The notes under the pieces: model-generated | Told to the model about the DNA's origin: nothing | Database searches by the model: none | What the model saw: only the letters and a program-made list of their open reading frames with translations | Shown here: positions 35,241-44,706 of the stretch, piece by piece | How the letters are laid out: each line of letters opens with the position of its first letter | Position numbering within the stretch: position 1 is the stretch's first letter | Source: an uncultured Lachnospiraceae bacterium | GTDB lineage: Bacteria; Bacillota; Clostridia; Lachnospirales; Lachnospiraceae | Assembly: GCA_910579495.1 (NCBI GenBank) | Contig: CAJTVD010000001.1 | Location: forward strand, 53,414-117,413 | DNA length: 64,000 nt | Reading direction: 5' to 3' | Program-made: the position numbers and the translations under genes

Positions 35241-36575
35241 TTATCGCTCCGCCCCATCAGCAAAAATTGCTTTCAAAAGCGCTACCGACTGTTCAAAGGT
35301 AAATTTGTCTCCCACCTCCTGGCAAAGGAACTGGTTGACTTCCTCTATTTTCGCAATGGCATAATCAATGCCCGGATTGCTCCCTGCTTTATAGGCACCA
35401 ATATTAATTAAGTCCTCCGCCTCACTATAGGTGGCAAGCACATTTTTCAGCTTTCCTGCATAAGCTTTATGCTCCCTTTCCGCAATCTGGCTCATACACC
35501 TGGAAATACTCTGCAAAACATCAATTGCCGGATAATGGTTCTTGTGGGCAAGCTTCCGGTCAAGCATAATATGGCCGTCAAGGATGCTCCGCGCCGTATC
35601 CGTAATGGGTTCGTTAAAGTCATCACCATCCACCAATACTGTATAAAACCCTGTGATCGAGCCTTTATCCGACCTTCCTGCCCGTTCCAAAAGCTTTGGC
35701 ATTTCCGAATAAACACTGGGCGGGTACCCCCTGGATACAGGCGGCTCCCCGCTGGCTAAGCCAATTTCCCGCTGGGCCATGGAAAAACGGGTAAGGGAAT
35801 CCATCATAAGCAAAACATCTTTCCCCTGGTCACGGAAATACTCCGCAATAGCCGTAGCTGTCTGGGCTGCTTTCTTTCTCTCCAGGGCTGGTTTGTCAGA
35901 AGTTGATACCACTACCACAGAGCGTTTCATTCCTTCCGGCCCTAAATCCCTTTCGATAAATTCCCGGACTTCCCTGCCACGCTCCCCAATGAGGGCAATG
36001 ACGTTCACATCCGCCTTTGTATTTCTGGCAAACATTCCCATAAGCGTGGATTTTCCAACTCCAGAACCGGCAAAAATGCCAATTCTCTGTCCTTTTCCCA
36101 CCGTAATCAGGCCGTCTACTGCTTTCACCCCAAGGGGAAGTACCTGGTCAATGATTTCCCTGCTCATTGGATCGGGAGGTTTCGCCTCCACAGAATACTC
36201 TTCTCCTGCCTGGGGGATTTCCCCATTCATCCTCCCAAGCCCATCCAGGGTATTGCCAAGAAGGGAATCATCCACACGGACCTTCAGGGGGGCTCCCGTG
36301 TTTTCCACACTGCTTCCCGGCCCGATCCCTTCCACGTCCTGATAAGGCATCAGCAGGTTTTTTCCCTGCTTAAACCCTACCACCTCCGCCAGGGCAGGAT
36401 GTGTATTCTCATCCTTTATTACAGGGTAAATCATACAGATATCTCCCAGCTTCGCCGCCGGCCCCGCAGACTCAATGGTAAGCCCCACTACATTTACCAC
36501 TTTACCCCTTACGTTAAAAAACTTTTCGCCGGTTAAGGCTATGTATTTTGCGAAATCAATGTTTTGTGCCGCCAA
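35241..36575 (-). CDS. fliI: Flagellum-specific export ATPase FliI
   Basis: 444 residues of the F1-beta-like ATPase family. The P-loop is AGSGVGKST at about 169-177; also visible are IGERGREVREFIE, VVVSTSDKPALER and MDSLTRFSMAQREIGLA. The start appears to be TTG at 36575 (LAAQNIDFAKY), with AAGGCGG 8 bases upstream and no better ATG. It powers early export with FliH and FliJ. Confidence 0.96.
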   Translation of the reverse strand: MAAQNIDFAKYIALTGEKFFNVRGKVVNVVGLTIESAGPAAKLGDICMIYPVIKDENTHPALAEVVGFKQGKNLLMPYQDVEGIGPGSSVENTGAPLKVRVDDSLLGNTLDGLGRMNGEIPQAGEEYSVEAKPPDPMSREIIDQVLPLGVKAVDGLITVGKGQRIGIFAGSGVGKSTLMGMFARNTKADVNVIALIGERGREVREFIERDLGPEGMKRSVVVVSTSDKPALERKKAAQTATAIAEYFRDQGKDVLLMMDSLTRFSMAQREIGLASGEPPVSRGYPPSVYSEMPKLLERAGRSDKGSITGFYTVLVDGDDFNEPITDTARSILDGHIMLDRKLAHKNHYPAIDVLQSISRCMSQIAEREHKAYAGKLKNVLATYSEAEDLINIGAYKAGSNPGIDYAIAKIEEVNQFLCQEVGDKFTFEQSVALLKAIFADGAER

Positions 36576-36595
36576 TTTTTATTCCGCCTTCGTCC

Positions 36596-37429
36596 TTATA
36601 TTATCTGTTTATTGTATGAAAGAAGCCTTAATTTTCTCCCCAGCTCTTCCAATTCTGTTCCCAGGGAACAGTCATAAATGCCATTCTCCGTCTCAATCAT
36701 ACACTGGGACGGGGAAAGGGTCATATCCGATATAATCTCCAGGCTGTCAGAAAGTGTTCCAGTCCCTTCAAGAATCCGCTCCCTTTCTTTGATCACCTGG
36801 GGATAATCCTGTTTTGCCACATGGACAATATAGCTTGATGCACTGTCCGTATTCTGCATGGTATCCATAAGCAGGTTTACCACAATCTCACTATAGCTGC
36901 TTAAGTCTACTTTAAAGATATGCTCATAAATGCCTGCAAGTGTCTCAATAAAATCCGGTTCTAAGTTCTCCACCATCTGGGCATATTCCGCTTCCAACTG
37001 CGCCTGGCGTTGCCTGCATTCATTTTTCATTCCCTGCACCTGGGCCATTCCTTCATCATAGCCTGCCTGGTACCCCTGGTTCCTGGCCTCATTTAAGGCC
37101 TGTTCCCGCATTTGGGCAATCTGTACATTGGCGCTGTCTATCATCCGGTCTGCTTCATCACGCAGCCTTTGAAGCTCCGCCCTGGCAAAAGTAAGTTCTT
37201 TCTCCAAAGCTGCCTGTTCTTCTAAGGCCGCCTGCCTTAAAGCTTCCTCTTCCTCAAGATTCGGCGCAACCTCCACCCTCTCTGCATCAAGCCCTGACAC
37301 AAATCCTCCGGAGGAACGCCCTGCTTTGGCAGCTTTTTCCATCCGCTTTGTTACCAATTCGTTACTGTCTATCACAAGGGCGTCTTCATCTACAACTACC
37401 CAGCCGGCTTTATATAAATTCCTATACAA
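36596..37429 (-). CDS. fliH: Flagellar export regulator FliH
   Basis: 277 residues from a TTG start at 37429, preceded by GGAGGTGA at 8 bases; the start lies 8 bases inside the end of fliG. The ATG at 37474 has no usable ribosome site. The N-terminal AGWVVVDEDALVIDSNEL is the clostridial FliH pattern. A long charged coiled coil (about 60-155, with GYQAGYDEGMAQ) and a C-terminal V-ATPase-E-like domain follow. FliH holds FliI at the C ring. Confidence 0.9.
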   Translation of the reverse strand: MYRNLYKAGWVVVDEDALVIDSNELVTKRMEKAAKAGRSSGGFVSGLDAERVEVAPNLEEEEALRQAALEEQAALEKELTFARAELQRLRDEADRMIDSANVQIAQMREQALNEARNQGYQAGYDEGMAQVQGMKNECRQRQAQLEAEYAQMVENLEPDFIETLAGIYEHIFKVDLSSYSEIVVNLLMDTMQNTDSASSYIVHVAKQDYPQVIKERERILEGTGTLSDSLEIISDMTLSPSQCMIETENGIYDCSLGTELEELGRKLRLLSYNKQII

Positions 37430-38438
37430 CGATCTCGTCACCTCCGCCTCTGGAAATGACAATTTCACCTGCATCCTCCAGCTTCCTGATTACATTTACA
37501 ATCTTTTGCTGGGCCTCCTCTACGTCCTTCATACGCACAGGCCCCATAAATTCCATATCCTCTTTGATCATCACTGCAAGACGCTTGGACAGGTTGTTAA
37601 AGATTGCGTTCTGTACCTGTTCATTCGCTCCCTTAAGGGCAAGCCCCAGGTCATTGTTGTCCACGTCACGCAGCACTCTTTGGATCGCACGGTCGTCCAG
37701 AAGAAGAATATCCTCGAATACGAACATTTTCTTTCTGATTTCGTCCGCCAGTTCCGGCTCTTCGATTTCCAGGGTTTCCATAATGTGCTTCTCTGTTCCC
37801 CTGTCTACCGTATTTAATATATCTACCACTGAATCCACACCGCCGATAATGGTGTAATCCTGGTTTACCAGCGATGCCAGTTTTGATTCCAGCACTTTTT
37901 CCACTTCCTTTACCACATCCGGGCTTGTTCTGTCCATCACCGCAATACGCTTTGCCACCTCTGCCTGCTGTTCCGGCGGAAGGGCTGATACAATCAGCGC
38001 CGCCTGGGATGCAGACAGATAAGAAAGGATCAGGGCAATGGTCTGGGGATGCTCATCCTGTATAAAGTTCAGCAGCTGGGCTGCATCGGTCTTCCGTACA
38101 AATTCGAAAGGCTTCACCTGCAAAGATGCCGTCAGTTTTCCGATCACATCCCTTGCCCTGTCATCGCCCAGTGCTTTTTCAAGCAATTCTTTCGCATAGG
38201 AAATACCGCCCTCCGCAATATACTGCTGTGCAAGGCAGACCTGATAAAATTCATCAATGATATCATCCTTTACCTGAGGAGTCACGCTCCTTGTATTGGC
38301 TATTTCAAGTGTCAGTTCTTCAATTTCCTCTTCTTTTAAATGTTTGAAAATGGAAGCCGACTTTTCGGGACCCAGGGCGATTAAAAGAATCGCGGCTTTC
38401 TGTATCCCTGATATTTTGTCATCAGCATTTTTGGGCAT
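37422..38438 (-). CDS. fliG: Flagellar motor switch protein FliG
   Basis: 338 residues, all three domains present. Signatures: AAILLIALGPEKSASIFKHL (N), EHPQTIALILSYL (middle EHPQ motif), and the C-terminal torque helix VFEDILLLDDRAIQRVLRDV with its charged residues. GGGAGG precedes the ATG. Its end overlaps the TTG start of fliH. Confidence 0.97.
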   Translation of the reverse strand: MPKNADDKISGIQKAAILLIALGPEKSASIFKHLKEEEIEELTLEIANTRSVTPQVKDDIIDEFYQVCLAQQYIAEGGISYAKELLEKALGDDRARDVIGKLTASLQVKPFEFVRKTDAAQLLNFIQDEHPQTIALILSYLSASQAALIVSALPPEQQAEVAKRIAVMDRTSPDVVKEVEKVLESKLASLVNQDYTIIGGVDSVVDILNTVDRGTEKHIMETLEIEEPELADEIRKKMFVFEDILLLDDRAIQRVLRDVDNNDLGLALKGANEQVQNAIFNNLSKRLAVMIKEDMEFMGPVRMKDVEEAQQKIVNVIRKLEDAGEIVISRGGGDEIVV

Positions 38439-38469
38439 TTCTTCCTAACCTCCCTCAAAGACCCCATCA

Positions 38470-40071
38470 TTATCCCCAGTCCTCATTCAACCAGTTCCGC
38501 AAAAGGCTTGCGGCCGCCTCAGGATTTTCATCCACAAATTTTTCAATCAGCGCCCTTGTTTCAGATACCTGCTCTGCATTGATATCCTCTAAGCTGGATT
38601 CCGGCTGGGATTGCAGCAGGCTTTCCACAGATATTTCCTCCGGCTGTTCCGGTGCTTTTTCTGAACGCATGCTCCGCAGTACCACAAAAGCCAGAAGCCC
38701 TAAAATTACAAGGATGATAACAATCTGGACTGCATCGGCAACAGAAATATTTAAACCTTCCCTGTCAAAAAACACATTTTCCGAATATGCCACTATTGCA
38801 ATATTATCCCTGGGAAACCCTGTTGCCATAGCTACCACATTATACAGGTCGTCGGATACCGTCACCTGGCTCCGCCCGGCGTTTTGCAGCTTATACTCTT
38901 CCCATGATATGCCATCTAAAAGTCCCTGGCTCCTTACATCCTCTTCCCTTACCACATTCATGTTGATGGCGGACAGGGAAATCGTGGAGGTATCATAGTT
39001 AATGCTCCCCGGCAGCGTCTCCCGGTTGGTAATACGCTCTGAGGGAAGATACTTGTTTTCTGTCTCCGTGGTAGCAGAAGAGCTGTCACTGCTATCCTGG
39101 TATACATATTCAGGCTGCTGCCCGTTGGAGTCTGTCCCTGGTACCTCACCGCTTGCATTGGTGGATTCTGAGCTGAAAGTCCTGTCGGACGCCAGATACC
39201 CCTGGGTATTTCCGTCTGCCACATAATACTCATGGTCCGTCTCGGAAATGGAAGAAAAATCCATGTTCAGGTTAACCGCCACTTCTACCCTTTCAAACTC
39301 ATTGGTACCCAGCATTACCTGCCTAACTTCATTTTTTATCTTTTTCTCCCACTGGGACTTAACGCCCATCTGGGTGCTTACGCTGCCTGCTGCCGTGTAT
39401 TCCTCTTCCCCTGTAAAGAGCAGGTTGCCCTCTGTATCCGTAATAACAACATTTTCGGTTGTCTTGTTTCCAATGGCAACGGAAACTGCTTTCGCCATCC
39501 CTGCCACATTTTCTTCGTTAAATTCTCCCTGGAGCTCTAACTGAATCCATATGGAAGATTCCTCTTCCTTCTGGATCAGTGTCCCGTCCCTCTCCGGTAT
39601 GTACAGATCTACTACCGCACTTTTTACGGCAGAATACCTTCCAATCAGGTCGTTTCCCAGCCTGCTTTCCAGATAAACCTCGTATTTCTTCTGCTTATCC
39701 GACTCTGTAGTGCCAAAGCCTCCGTCCGTCACATTGTCAATGGTATAGCTGTAAGACTGGACATCATTGGCGGCCAGGAGCATATTGGCGTTTGCCAGCT
39801 GATTTTTATTAATTTTAATTTGATAGGCATCATCCGATACCTTATAGTCATATCCTTCGCCCTCTAGCAGCTCCGAAACCGTGGACGCTTCTTTTCTGTC
39901 CTTACAGTTCAGGAGCACCACATACTGGGGACGCACCAGTACCGTAATTAATATTGCAAAAGCAAGGACCACACCTGCCCCTGCAGATATGATAAATGTC
40001 TTCTGCCGAGAGGAAAATTTATTCCACCACTCAAGAATTTTATTAAAAAGCTCTTTCATTCGCTCTGCCAT
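38470..40071 (-). CDS. fliF: Flagellar MS-ring protein FliF
   Basis: 533 residues with two membrane segments (about 26-48 and about 443-463), the ring-building region with the YscJ-like motif (ARVDLYIPE-type sequence, here AVVDLYIPERDG) and the C-terminal FliG-binding tail (ALIEKFVDENPEAAASLLRNWL). It is the assembly base of the flagellum. It follows fliE by 40 bases. Confidence 0.97.
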   Translation of the reverse strand: MAERMKELFNKILEWWNKFSSRQKTFIISAGAGVVLAFAILITVLVRPQYVVLLNCKDRKEASTVSELLEGEGYDYKVSDDAYQIKINKNQLANANMLLAANDVQSYSYTIDNVTDGGFGTTESDKQKKYEVYLESRLGNDLIGRYSAVKSAVVDLYIPERDGTLIQKEEESSIWIQLELQGEFNEENVAGMAKAVSVAIGNKTTENVVITDTEGNLLFTGEEEYTAAGSVSTQMGVKSQWEKKIKNEVRQVMLGTNEFERVEVAVNLNMDFSSISETDHEYYVADGNTQGYLASDRTFSSESTNASGEVPGTDSNGQQPEYVYQDSSDSSSATTETENKYLPSERITNRETLPGSINYDTSTISLSAINMNVVREEDVRSQGLLDGISWEEYKLQNAGRSQVTVSDDLYNVVAMATGFPRDNIAIVAYSENVFFDREGLNISVADAVQIVIILVILGLLAFVVLRSMRSEKAPEQPEEISVESLLQSQPESSLEDINAEQVSETRALIEKFVDENPEAAASLLRNWLNEDWG

Positions 40072-40111
40072 GGCTTACCCTTCTACCTTCTTCCGTTCTT
40101 CAACCCTTATA

Positions 40112-40426
40112 CTAGACCTGTATCTGCATGATTTCTTTATAGGCTTCTATAAATTTATCACGCACTGCTACGGTATAAGTAAGGGCTGCGGATGCTTTCT
40201 GAAGAGCGTTGGTCAGCTCATGGGTATTTTCTGTCTCCCCCAAAGCCCACCGGATCTTTTCATTCTCCGCATCCGAGAGATACCCGTTGGTAATATTAAA
40301 ATTCTCCATGGCCTTATCAAACAGGCTCCCGAAATCTCCTGTGGCTTTGTTACCTGGTGCCTGATGTAATTCCGCCGCCTCCCTGATGGCACCGGATGAT
40401 ATATTATAAAAAGATGAAATATCCAT
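40112..40426 (-). CDS. fliE: Flagellar hook-basal body complex protein FliE
   Basis: 104 residues, the usual FliE length, with FGSLFDKAMENFN in the middle and the C-terminal LTYTVAVRDKFIEAYKEIMQ helix. It joins the MS ring to the proximal rod. GGGAGGAG precedes the ATG. Confidence 0.93.
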   Translation of the reverse strand: MDISSFYNISSGAIREAAELHQAPGNKATGDFGSLFDKAMENFNITNGYLSDAENEKIRWALGETENTHELTNALQKASAALTYTVAVRDKFIEAYKEIMQIQV

Positions 40427-40443
40427 TTACCTGCTCCTCCCTG

Positions 40444-40893
40444 TTATCCCTGTGCCATCTCCAGGCCCTTCATGGCAATGCCCTTGCTGGCATTAAAGGC
40501 CGTGGCATTGGCTTCAAAAGAACGGCTGGCATCTATCAGGTTGGTCATTTCCGTGACAATATTCACATTAGGATATGTAACATAGCCATTTTCATCCGCA
40601 TCGGGATGGGAGGGGTCATACACCATATTCATCTGGGTCTTATTATCCTCCATAACTTTCCCTACCCTGACACCCTGGCCTTTAAATTTGCTGCTGGCAG
40701 TACCCAGGAAGCTGCTGAACGCTTCCGCCCGCTCTCCCCGTTCCTCAAAGGTGACCACTTTGCGTTTATAGGGAGTGCCGTCCTGGGTCCTTGTGGTATA
40801 GGCATTGGCAATATTTTCCGAAATGGTATCCATCCGGAAGCGCTGGGCAGTCATGCCCGAGGCATTTATGTTAAAAGCATTAAAAATTCCCAT
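40444..40893 (-). CDS. flgC: Proximal rod protein FlgC
   Basis: 149 residues. Begins with the rod-family helix FNAFNINASGMTAQRFRMD and ENIANAYTT, and ends with VTEMTNLIDASRSFEANATAF. These match FlgC. GGGGAGG precedes the ATG. Confidence 0.96.
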   Translation of the reverse strand: MGIFNAFNINASGMTAQRFRMDTISENIANAYTTRTQDGTPYKRKVVTFEERGERAEAFSSFLGTASSKFKGQGVRVGKVMEDNKTQMNMVYDPSHPDADENGYVTYPNVNIVTEMTNLIDASRSFEANATAFNASKGIAMKGLEMAQG

Positions 40894-40909
40894 TCTGTTC
40901 TTCCTCCCC

Positions 40910-41299
40910 TTACTTCATGACTAACTTCAAATTGGCAAATTCCTGGTTAATACAGTCCCTTAAGCCATTATACTTGATCTGGTTGGACGCGACCTCTGCA
41001 TTTTCCACATCGAAATCCACATTGTTCCCATCCAGGCGGTAAGAGAAATTTGCGGCATCCGTAAACACTCTGGGTACAAGCTCCGTATCGGATACATGTG
41101 CTACCTTTGCGTCAACTGTTTCATACCTGGAATTCCCCAGCGCCCTGCGCAACTGGCTTTCAAAGTCAACCTCCTGCCTTTTGTACCCCGGCGTATCCAC
41201 ATTTGCAAGGTTGTTTGAAAGAATGTCATTTCTCAGCCAGGCGGCATCCGCTGCTTTGCTGAGAACATCTACATAGTCAAATACACTGCTGTTAATCAT
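40910..41299 (-). CDS. flgB: Proximal rod protein FlgB, first gene of the fla/che unit
   Basis: 129 residues with WLRNDILSNNLANVDTPGYK, the rod-family signature, and a C-terminal helix. ATG at 41299 has AAGGGAG upstream and is preferred over 41332. It opens the 40-gene flagellar and chemotaxis unit; the promoter lies about 80 bases upstream. Confidence 0.95.
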   Translation of the reverse strand: MINSSVFDYVDVLSKAADAAWLRNDILSNNLANVDTPGYKRQEVDFESQLRRALGNSRYETVDAKVAHVSDTELVPRVFTDAANFSYRLDGNNVDFDVENAEVASNQIKYNGLRDCINQEFANLKLVMK

Positions 41300-41379
41300 C
41301 TTACGGCTCCCTTCAAAATGCTCGTAATCCAAAGAGCATGCCTATGGCAAACTCCCCACACATTAGTCCTATCATAATT

Positions 41380-41407
41380 ATTATAGTTTATTTATCAAAA
41401 AAGACAA
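41380..41407 (-). promoter_or_regulatory. flgB: Sigma-A-type promoter of the fla/che unit
   Basis: TTGTCT (41402-41407), a 16-base spacer and a consensus TATAAT (41380-41385) on the minus strand. A second overlapping set, TTGATA and TATGAT, lies slightly downstream. The leader to flgB is about 75 bases. The upstream region is A+T rich and could hold regulator sites. Confidence 0.75.
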
Positions 41408-41506
41408 GGTTTTTTTTCTTTTTCCTGCTTTTTCCCATCATTTTTAATTAAACCCAGTTTTTTTCACTGCCCCGGGCATCATGCTGCCTTTACAGAATTT
41501 ACACAA

Positions 41507-41548
41507 TAAAAAGGATTCATGTTGTATGAAAGCCCATAAATCCTTTTA
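41507..41548 (-). terminator. Terminator after codY
   Basis: AAAAGGATTTATG pairs with CATGAATCCTTTT (one G-T wobble) around a loop of about 13 bases, followed by TTTTTATT on the minus strand. It starts about 20 bases after the codY stop and insulates the fla/che promoter. Confidence 0.85.
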
Positions 41549-41566
41549 TTTTCTCCGCATAGTCCG

Positions 41567-42364
41567 TTATGCCTGATTATTTATTTTCTCATTTTTCCTC
41601 AGCTTTACCACTTCTTCAAATACCATATCGTTTAAGACCTTGATGTAGGTCCCTTTCATTCCTGAGGACCTGGATTCAATCACTCCCGCACTTTCAAATT
41701 TCCGGAGGGCATTAACAATCACAGAACGGGTAATCCCTACCCGGTCCGCAATTTTACTTGCCACCAAAATTCCTTCCATGCCATCTAATTCATCAAAAAT
41801 ATGCACCACTGCCTCCATCTCCGAATAGGACAGGGTGTTGATGGCAGAGCGGATGACTGCCAGCTTCCTGTTTTCTTCTGCGCTCTCTTCATTTACCGCC
41901 CGCAGCATTTCAAGGCCCACTACGGTAGTGCCGTATTCGCACAGAATAATATCGTCAATGTCATACTGCTGGGTACACTGATAAATGAACAGCGTGCCAA
42001 GGCGCTCCCCCGCAATATCAATGGGCGTGACGATCGCCCGGTATCTATGGATGTCATCAGCTTCAAAACCGAGGGTTTCCAGATTTACATTCTCTTTTGT
42101 GGAAAGGACCGCCAGAAAACGTTCATTGAGCATGGGATCAATAAAGCCTCCCACCTCATCTGCCACAAGCTCCGTGATGGGATCCACCCCGAACGCGTAT
42201 TTAATGCCCAGCACCTTTCCCTTCCTGCTGATCACCAGCACATTAGAGAACAAAATCTCACATAATACAGAACATATATCGTTAAATACAACCTTGCTGG
42301 AAATGTTGTTATGAAGAAGTTTACCAATCTTTCTGGTCTTATCTAATAGCTGTACGCTGCTCAT
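41567..42364 (-). CDS. codY: GTP- and branched-chain-amino-acid-sensing global repressor CodY
   Basis: 265 residues: an N-terminal GAF-type sensor domain (MSSVQLLDKTRKIGKLL, then NVLVISRKGKVLG) and a C-terminal winged helix (VASKIADRVGITRSVIVNAL, RSSGMKGTYIKVLN). CodY controls nutrient-limitation genes and, in Bacillus, motility. It is the neighbour upstream of the fla/che unit but has its own promoter (42394-42422) and terminator. GGAGG precedes the ATG. Confidence 0.97.
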   Translation of the reverse strand: MSSVQLLDKTRKIGKLLHNNISSKVVFNDICSVLCEILFSNVLVISRKGKVLGIKYAFGVDPITELVADEVGGFIDPMLNERFLAVLSTKENVNLETLGFEADDIHRYRAIVTPIDIAGERLGTLFIYQCTQQYDIDDIILCEYGTTVVGLEMLRAVNEESAEENRKLAVIRSAINTLSYSEMEAVVHIFDELDGMEGILVASKIADRVGITRSVIVNALRKFESAGVIESRSSGMKGTYIKVLNDMVFEEVVKLRKNEKINNQA

Positions 42365-42393
42365 ACAATACCTCCGCCAAAAGCTTTAATGAT

Positions 42394-42422
42394 ATTTTAT
42401 CACAGGATTTTTGCGATTTCAA
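42394..42422 (-). promoter_or_regulatory. codY: Sigma-A promoter of codY
   Basis: TTGAAA (42417-42422), 17-base spacer, TAAAAT (42394-42399) on the minus strand, about 23 bases before the Shine-Dalgarno site. Both boxes are close to consensus. Confidence 0.82.
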
Positions 42423-42435
42423 CGACCATATGTGA

Positions 42436-42450
42436 AATTTTCTACAAATG
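42436..42450. promoter_or_regulatory. Candidate CodY box upstream of the codY promoter
   Basis: AATTTTCTACAAATG matches the CodY box AATTTTCWGAAAATT at 12 of 15 positions. It ends 14 bases upstream of the codY -35 box, a place compatible with autoregulation. Confidence 0.45.
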
Positions 42451-42463
42451 AAGAATTTGGCTG

Positions 42464-44557
42464 TTACTGATCTTTGCCAGCCTGCCCGGCATTTTCCTGG
42501 GCCTGGGTTACATACCCGCAGTTTTCATCCATGCATGCCAGTTTATTCCCCTTGTGCAGCAAAAGAGAGCCGCATTTAGGGCACTTCTCTCCCGAGGGTT
42601 TCTGCCATACCATGAATTCACATTCCGGATTCCCTATACAGCCATAATATTTTCTGCCTTTCTTGGTTTTTTTGAGTACAATATCCTTGCCGCACTCCGG
42701 GCAGGCTACACCGATCTTTTCAAAATACGGCTTTGTGTTGCGGCAGTCCGGGAAACCCGGGCAGGCAAGGAACCTGCCATGGGGCCCATATTTGATCACC
42801 ATCTGCCTTCCGCATAGTTCACAGGACTCATCAGAAACTTCATCCGCAATATTAACTTCCTTCAGTTCCTTTTCCGCAGTCTTTACAGCTTCTTCCAGAT
42901 CCGGGTAAAAATTGGACACCACTGTTTTCCACTTAACGTTCCCCTCCTCCACACCATCTAAAAGCGCTTCCATATTGGCCGTGAAATTCACATCCACGAT
43001 ACTGGGAAATGCATCTTTCATCATCTGGTTGACCACTTCCCCCAATTCGGTGACATACAGATTTTTGTTCTCCTTTGCCACATAGCGCCTTGCCAGGATA
43101 GTGGTAATGGTAGGGGCATAAGTACTGGGGCGCCCAATGCCAAGCTCTTCTAAGGCCCGCACCAGGGCAGCTTCCGTATAATGGGGGGCCGGCTGTGTAA
43201 AATGCTGTTTTTCCTCTAAGCCTGCAAGGGACAGGGGGGTGTTTTCATCCACGCCCTTTACCAGGGTATTGGCTTCCTCTTTCTCATCCTCCTGGATATA
43301 AACGCTCATAAAACCGTCAAAAAGGAGCTTGGAGGCCGCCACTGTGAACCGATGCTCCCCGGCATCAATTTTAATGGAGGTAGTTTCATATTTCGCCCCC
43401 TGCATCCTGCTGGCAGTAAAACGTTTCCAGATCAACTGGTAAAGCCGGAGCTGGTCCCTGGAGAGAGAATCCTTCATAGCGGCAGGGGTACGGCTTAAAT
43501 CCGTAGGCCTGATCGCCTCGTGGGCATCCTGGATCTTCTTATCGTTTTTGGGCGCTGCCGCTGCCTTCACCACATACTCATCCCCATAATTCGCCCTGAT
43601 ATATTCCTCTGCCATAACCTCCGCTTCTTTTGAGACTCTGGTAGAATCGGTACGTAGATAGGTAATAATACCCACAACGCCGTTACCCTTTATTTCAATT
43701 CCTTCATATAGCTGCTGTGCCAGCCGCATGGTTTTCTGGGTCGAAAAATTTAAGACCTTGCTTGCCTCCTGCTGAAGGGTGGATGTGGTAAATGGCAGCG
43801 GCGGTTTCTTGCCCCGCTCTCCTTTTTTTACCTCACTTACCTTGTATGCGGCGTCTTTCAGCTCTTTTAACAGCTTCTCCATCTCTTCCCTGGAAGAAAT
43901 CGCTGCTTTGCAATCCTTTTTCCCATAGTACTTTGCCACCAGGGGCTTCTTTTCCCCGGGCAATTTAAACGAAGCATCCAGCGTCCAATATTCTTCCGGG
44001 ATAAAACTGCTGATTTCTTCCTCCCTGTCACAGATGATCCTAAGGGCCACAGACTGCACCCGCCCGGCGCTTAAGCCCCTTTTGACCTTCGCCCACAAAA
44101 GAGGGGAAATCAGGTATCCCACCATACGGTCCAGCACCCGTCTTGCCTGCTGGGCATCTACCAAATCCATGTTAATTTCCCTGGCGTTTCTCAGGGATTC
44201 CTTTACTGCATTTTTGGTAATCTCATTAAAAGCAATACGGTATACCTTTTTCTCTTCCAGTCTAAGAGCTACTAATAAATGCCAGGAGATGGCCTCCCCC
44301 TCACGATCCGGGTCAGTCGCCAGATAAATTTTTTCTGCTTTTTTTACTTCTTTTCTGAGATTAGCCAATATATCACCCTTACCTCTTATGGTAATATATT
44401 TGGGTTCAAAATCATGCTCCACATCGATTCCCAGGCGGCTTTTTGGCAAGTCACGGACATGGCCGTTGCTGGCTGCTACTTCATAATTGGAACCTAAAAA
44501 CTTCCTGATCGTCTTTACTTTGGCAGGCGATTCCACAATTACCAGATATTTTGCCAT
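42464..44557 (-). CDS. topA: DNA topoisomerase I (type IA)
   Basis: 697 residues. The TOPRIM domain starts KYLVIVESPAKVKTIRKFL and includes ATDPDREGE. The catalytic tyrosine is Tyr300 in GIITYLRTDSTRVS. Three C-terminal four-cysteine zinc ribbons follow (CELCG, CPECG, CPKCG with their partner cysteines). It relaxes negative supercoils. The topA-codY proximity is seen in other Firmicutes. AGGGGATA precedes the ATG. Confidence 0.97.
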   Translation of the reverse strand: MAKYLVIVESPAKVKTIRKFLGSNYEVAASNGHVRDLPKSRLGIDVEHDFEPKYITIRGKGDILANLRKEVKKAEKIYLATDPDREGEAISWHLLVALRLEEKKVYRIAFNEITKNAVKESLRNAREINMDLVDAQQARRVLDRMVGYLISPLLWAKVKRGLSAGRVQSVALRIICDREEEISSFIPEEYWTLDASFKLPGEKKPLVAKYYGKKDCKAAISSREEMEKLLKELKDAAYKVSEVKKGERGKKPPLPFTTSTLQQEASKVLNFSTQKTMRLAQQLYEGIEIKGNGVVGIITYLRTDSTRVSKEAEVMAEEYIRANYGDEYVVKAAAAPKNDKKIQDAHEAIRPTDLSRTPAAMKDSLSRDQLRLYQLIWKRFTASRMQGAKYETTSIKIDAGEHRFTVAASKLLFDGFMSVYIQEDEKEEANTLVKGVDENTPLSLAGLEEKQHFTQPAPHYTEAALVRALEELGIGRPSTYAPTITTILARRYVAKENKNLYVTELGEVVNQMMKDAFPSIVDVNFTANMEALLDGVEEGNVKWKTVVSNFYPDLEEAVKTAEKELKEVNIADEVSDESCELCGRQMVIKYGPHGRFLACPGFPDCRNTKPYFEKIGVACPECGKDIVLKKTKKGRKYYGCIGNPECEFMVWQKPSGEKCPKCGSLLLHKGNKLACMDENCGYVTQAQENAGQAGKDQ

Positions 44558-44594
44558 AATATATCCCCTTATCGTTAAACTTATAACGAACTAA

Positions 44595-44623
44595 ACTATA
44601 CACCACTTTCCCTATGCTTGCAA
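44595..44623 (-). promoter_or_regulatory. topA: Sigma-A promoter of topA
   Basis: TTGCAA (44618-44623), 17-base spacer, TATAGT (44595-44600) on the minus strand, about 40 bases before the topA ATG. Confidence 0.8.
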
Positions 44624-44706
44624 GTACCAATTTTGTTAAAAAACAATTAACACCAGGAATCTTCTCCCCCTCAAAAAGATATGCGGGCAGCCCGGCAAAA
44701 ATAATC

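Noticed and set aside
41300..41566. CodY box near the flgB promoter
   Set aside because: The best stretch I found matches only about 9 of 15 positions.
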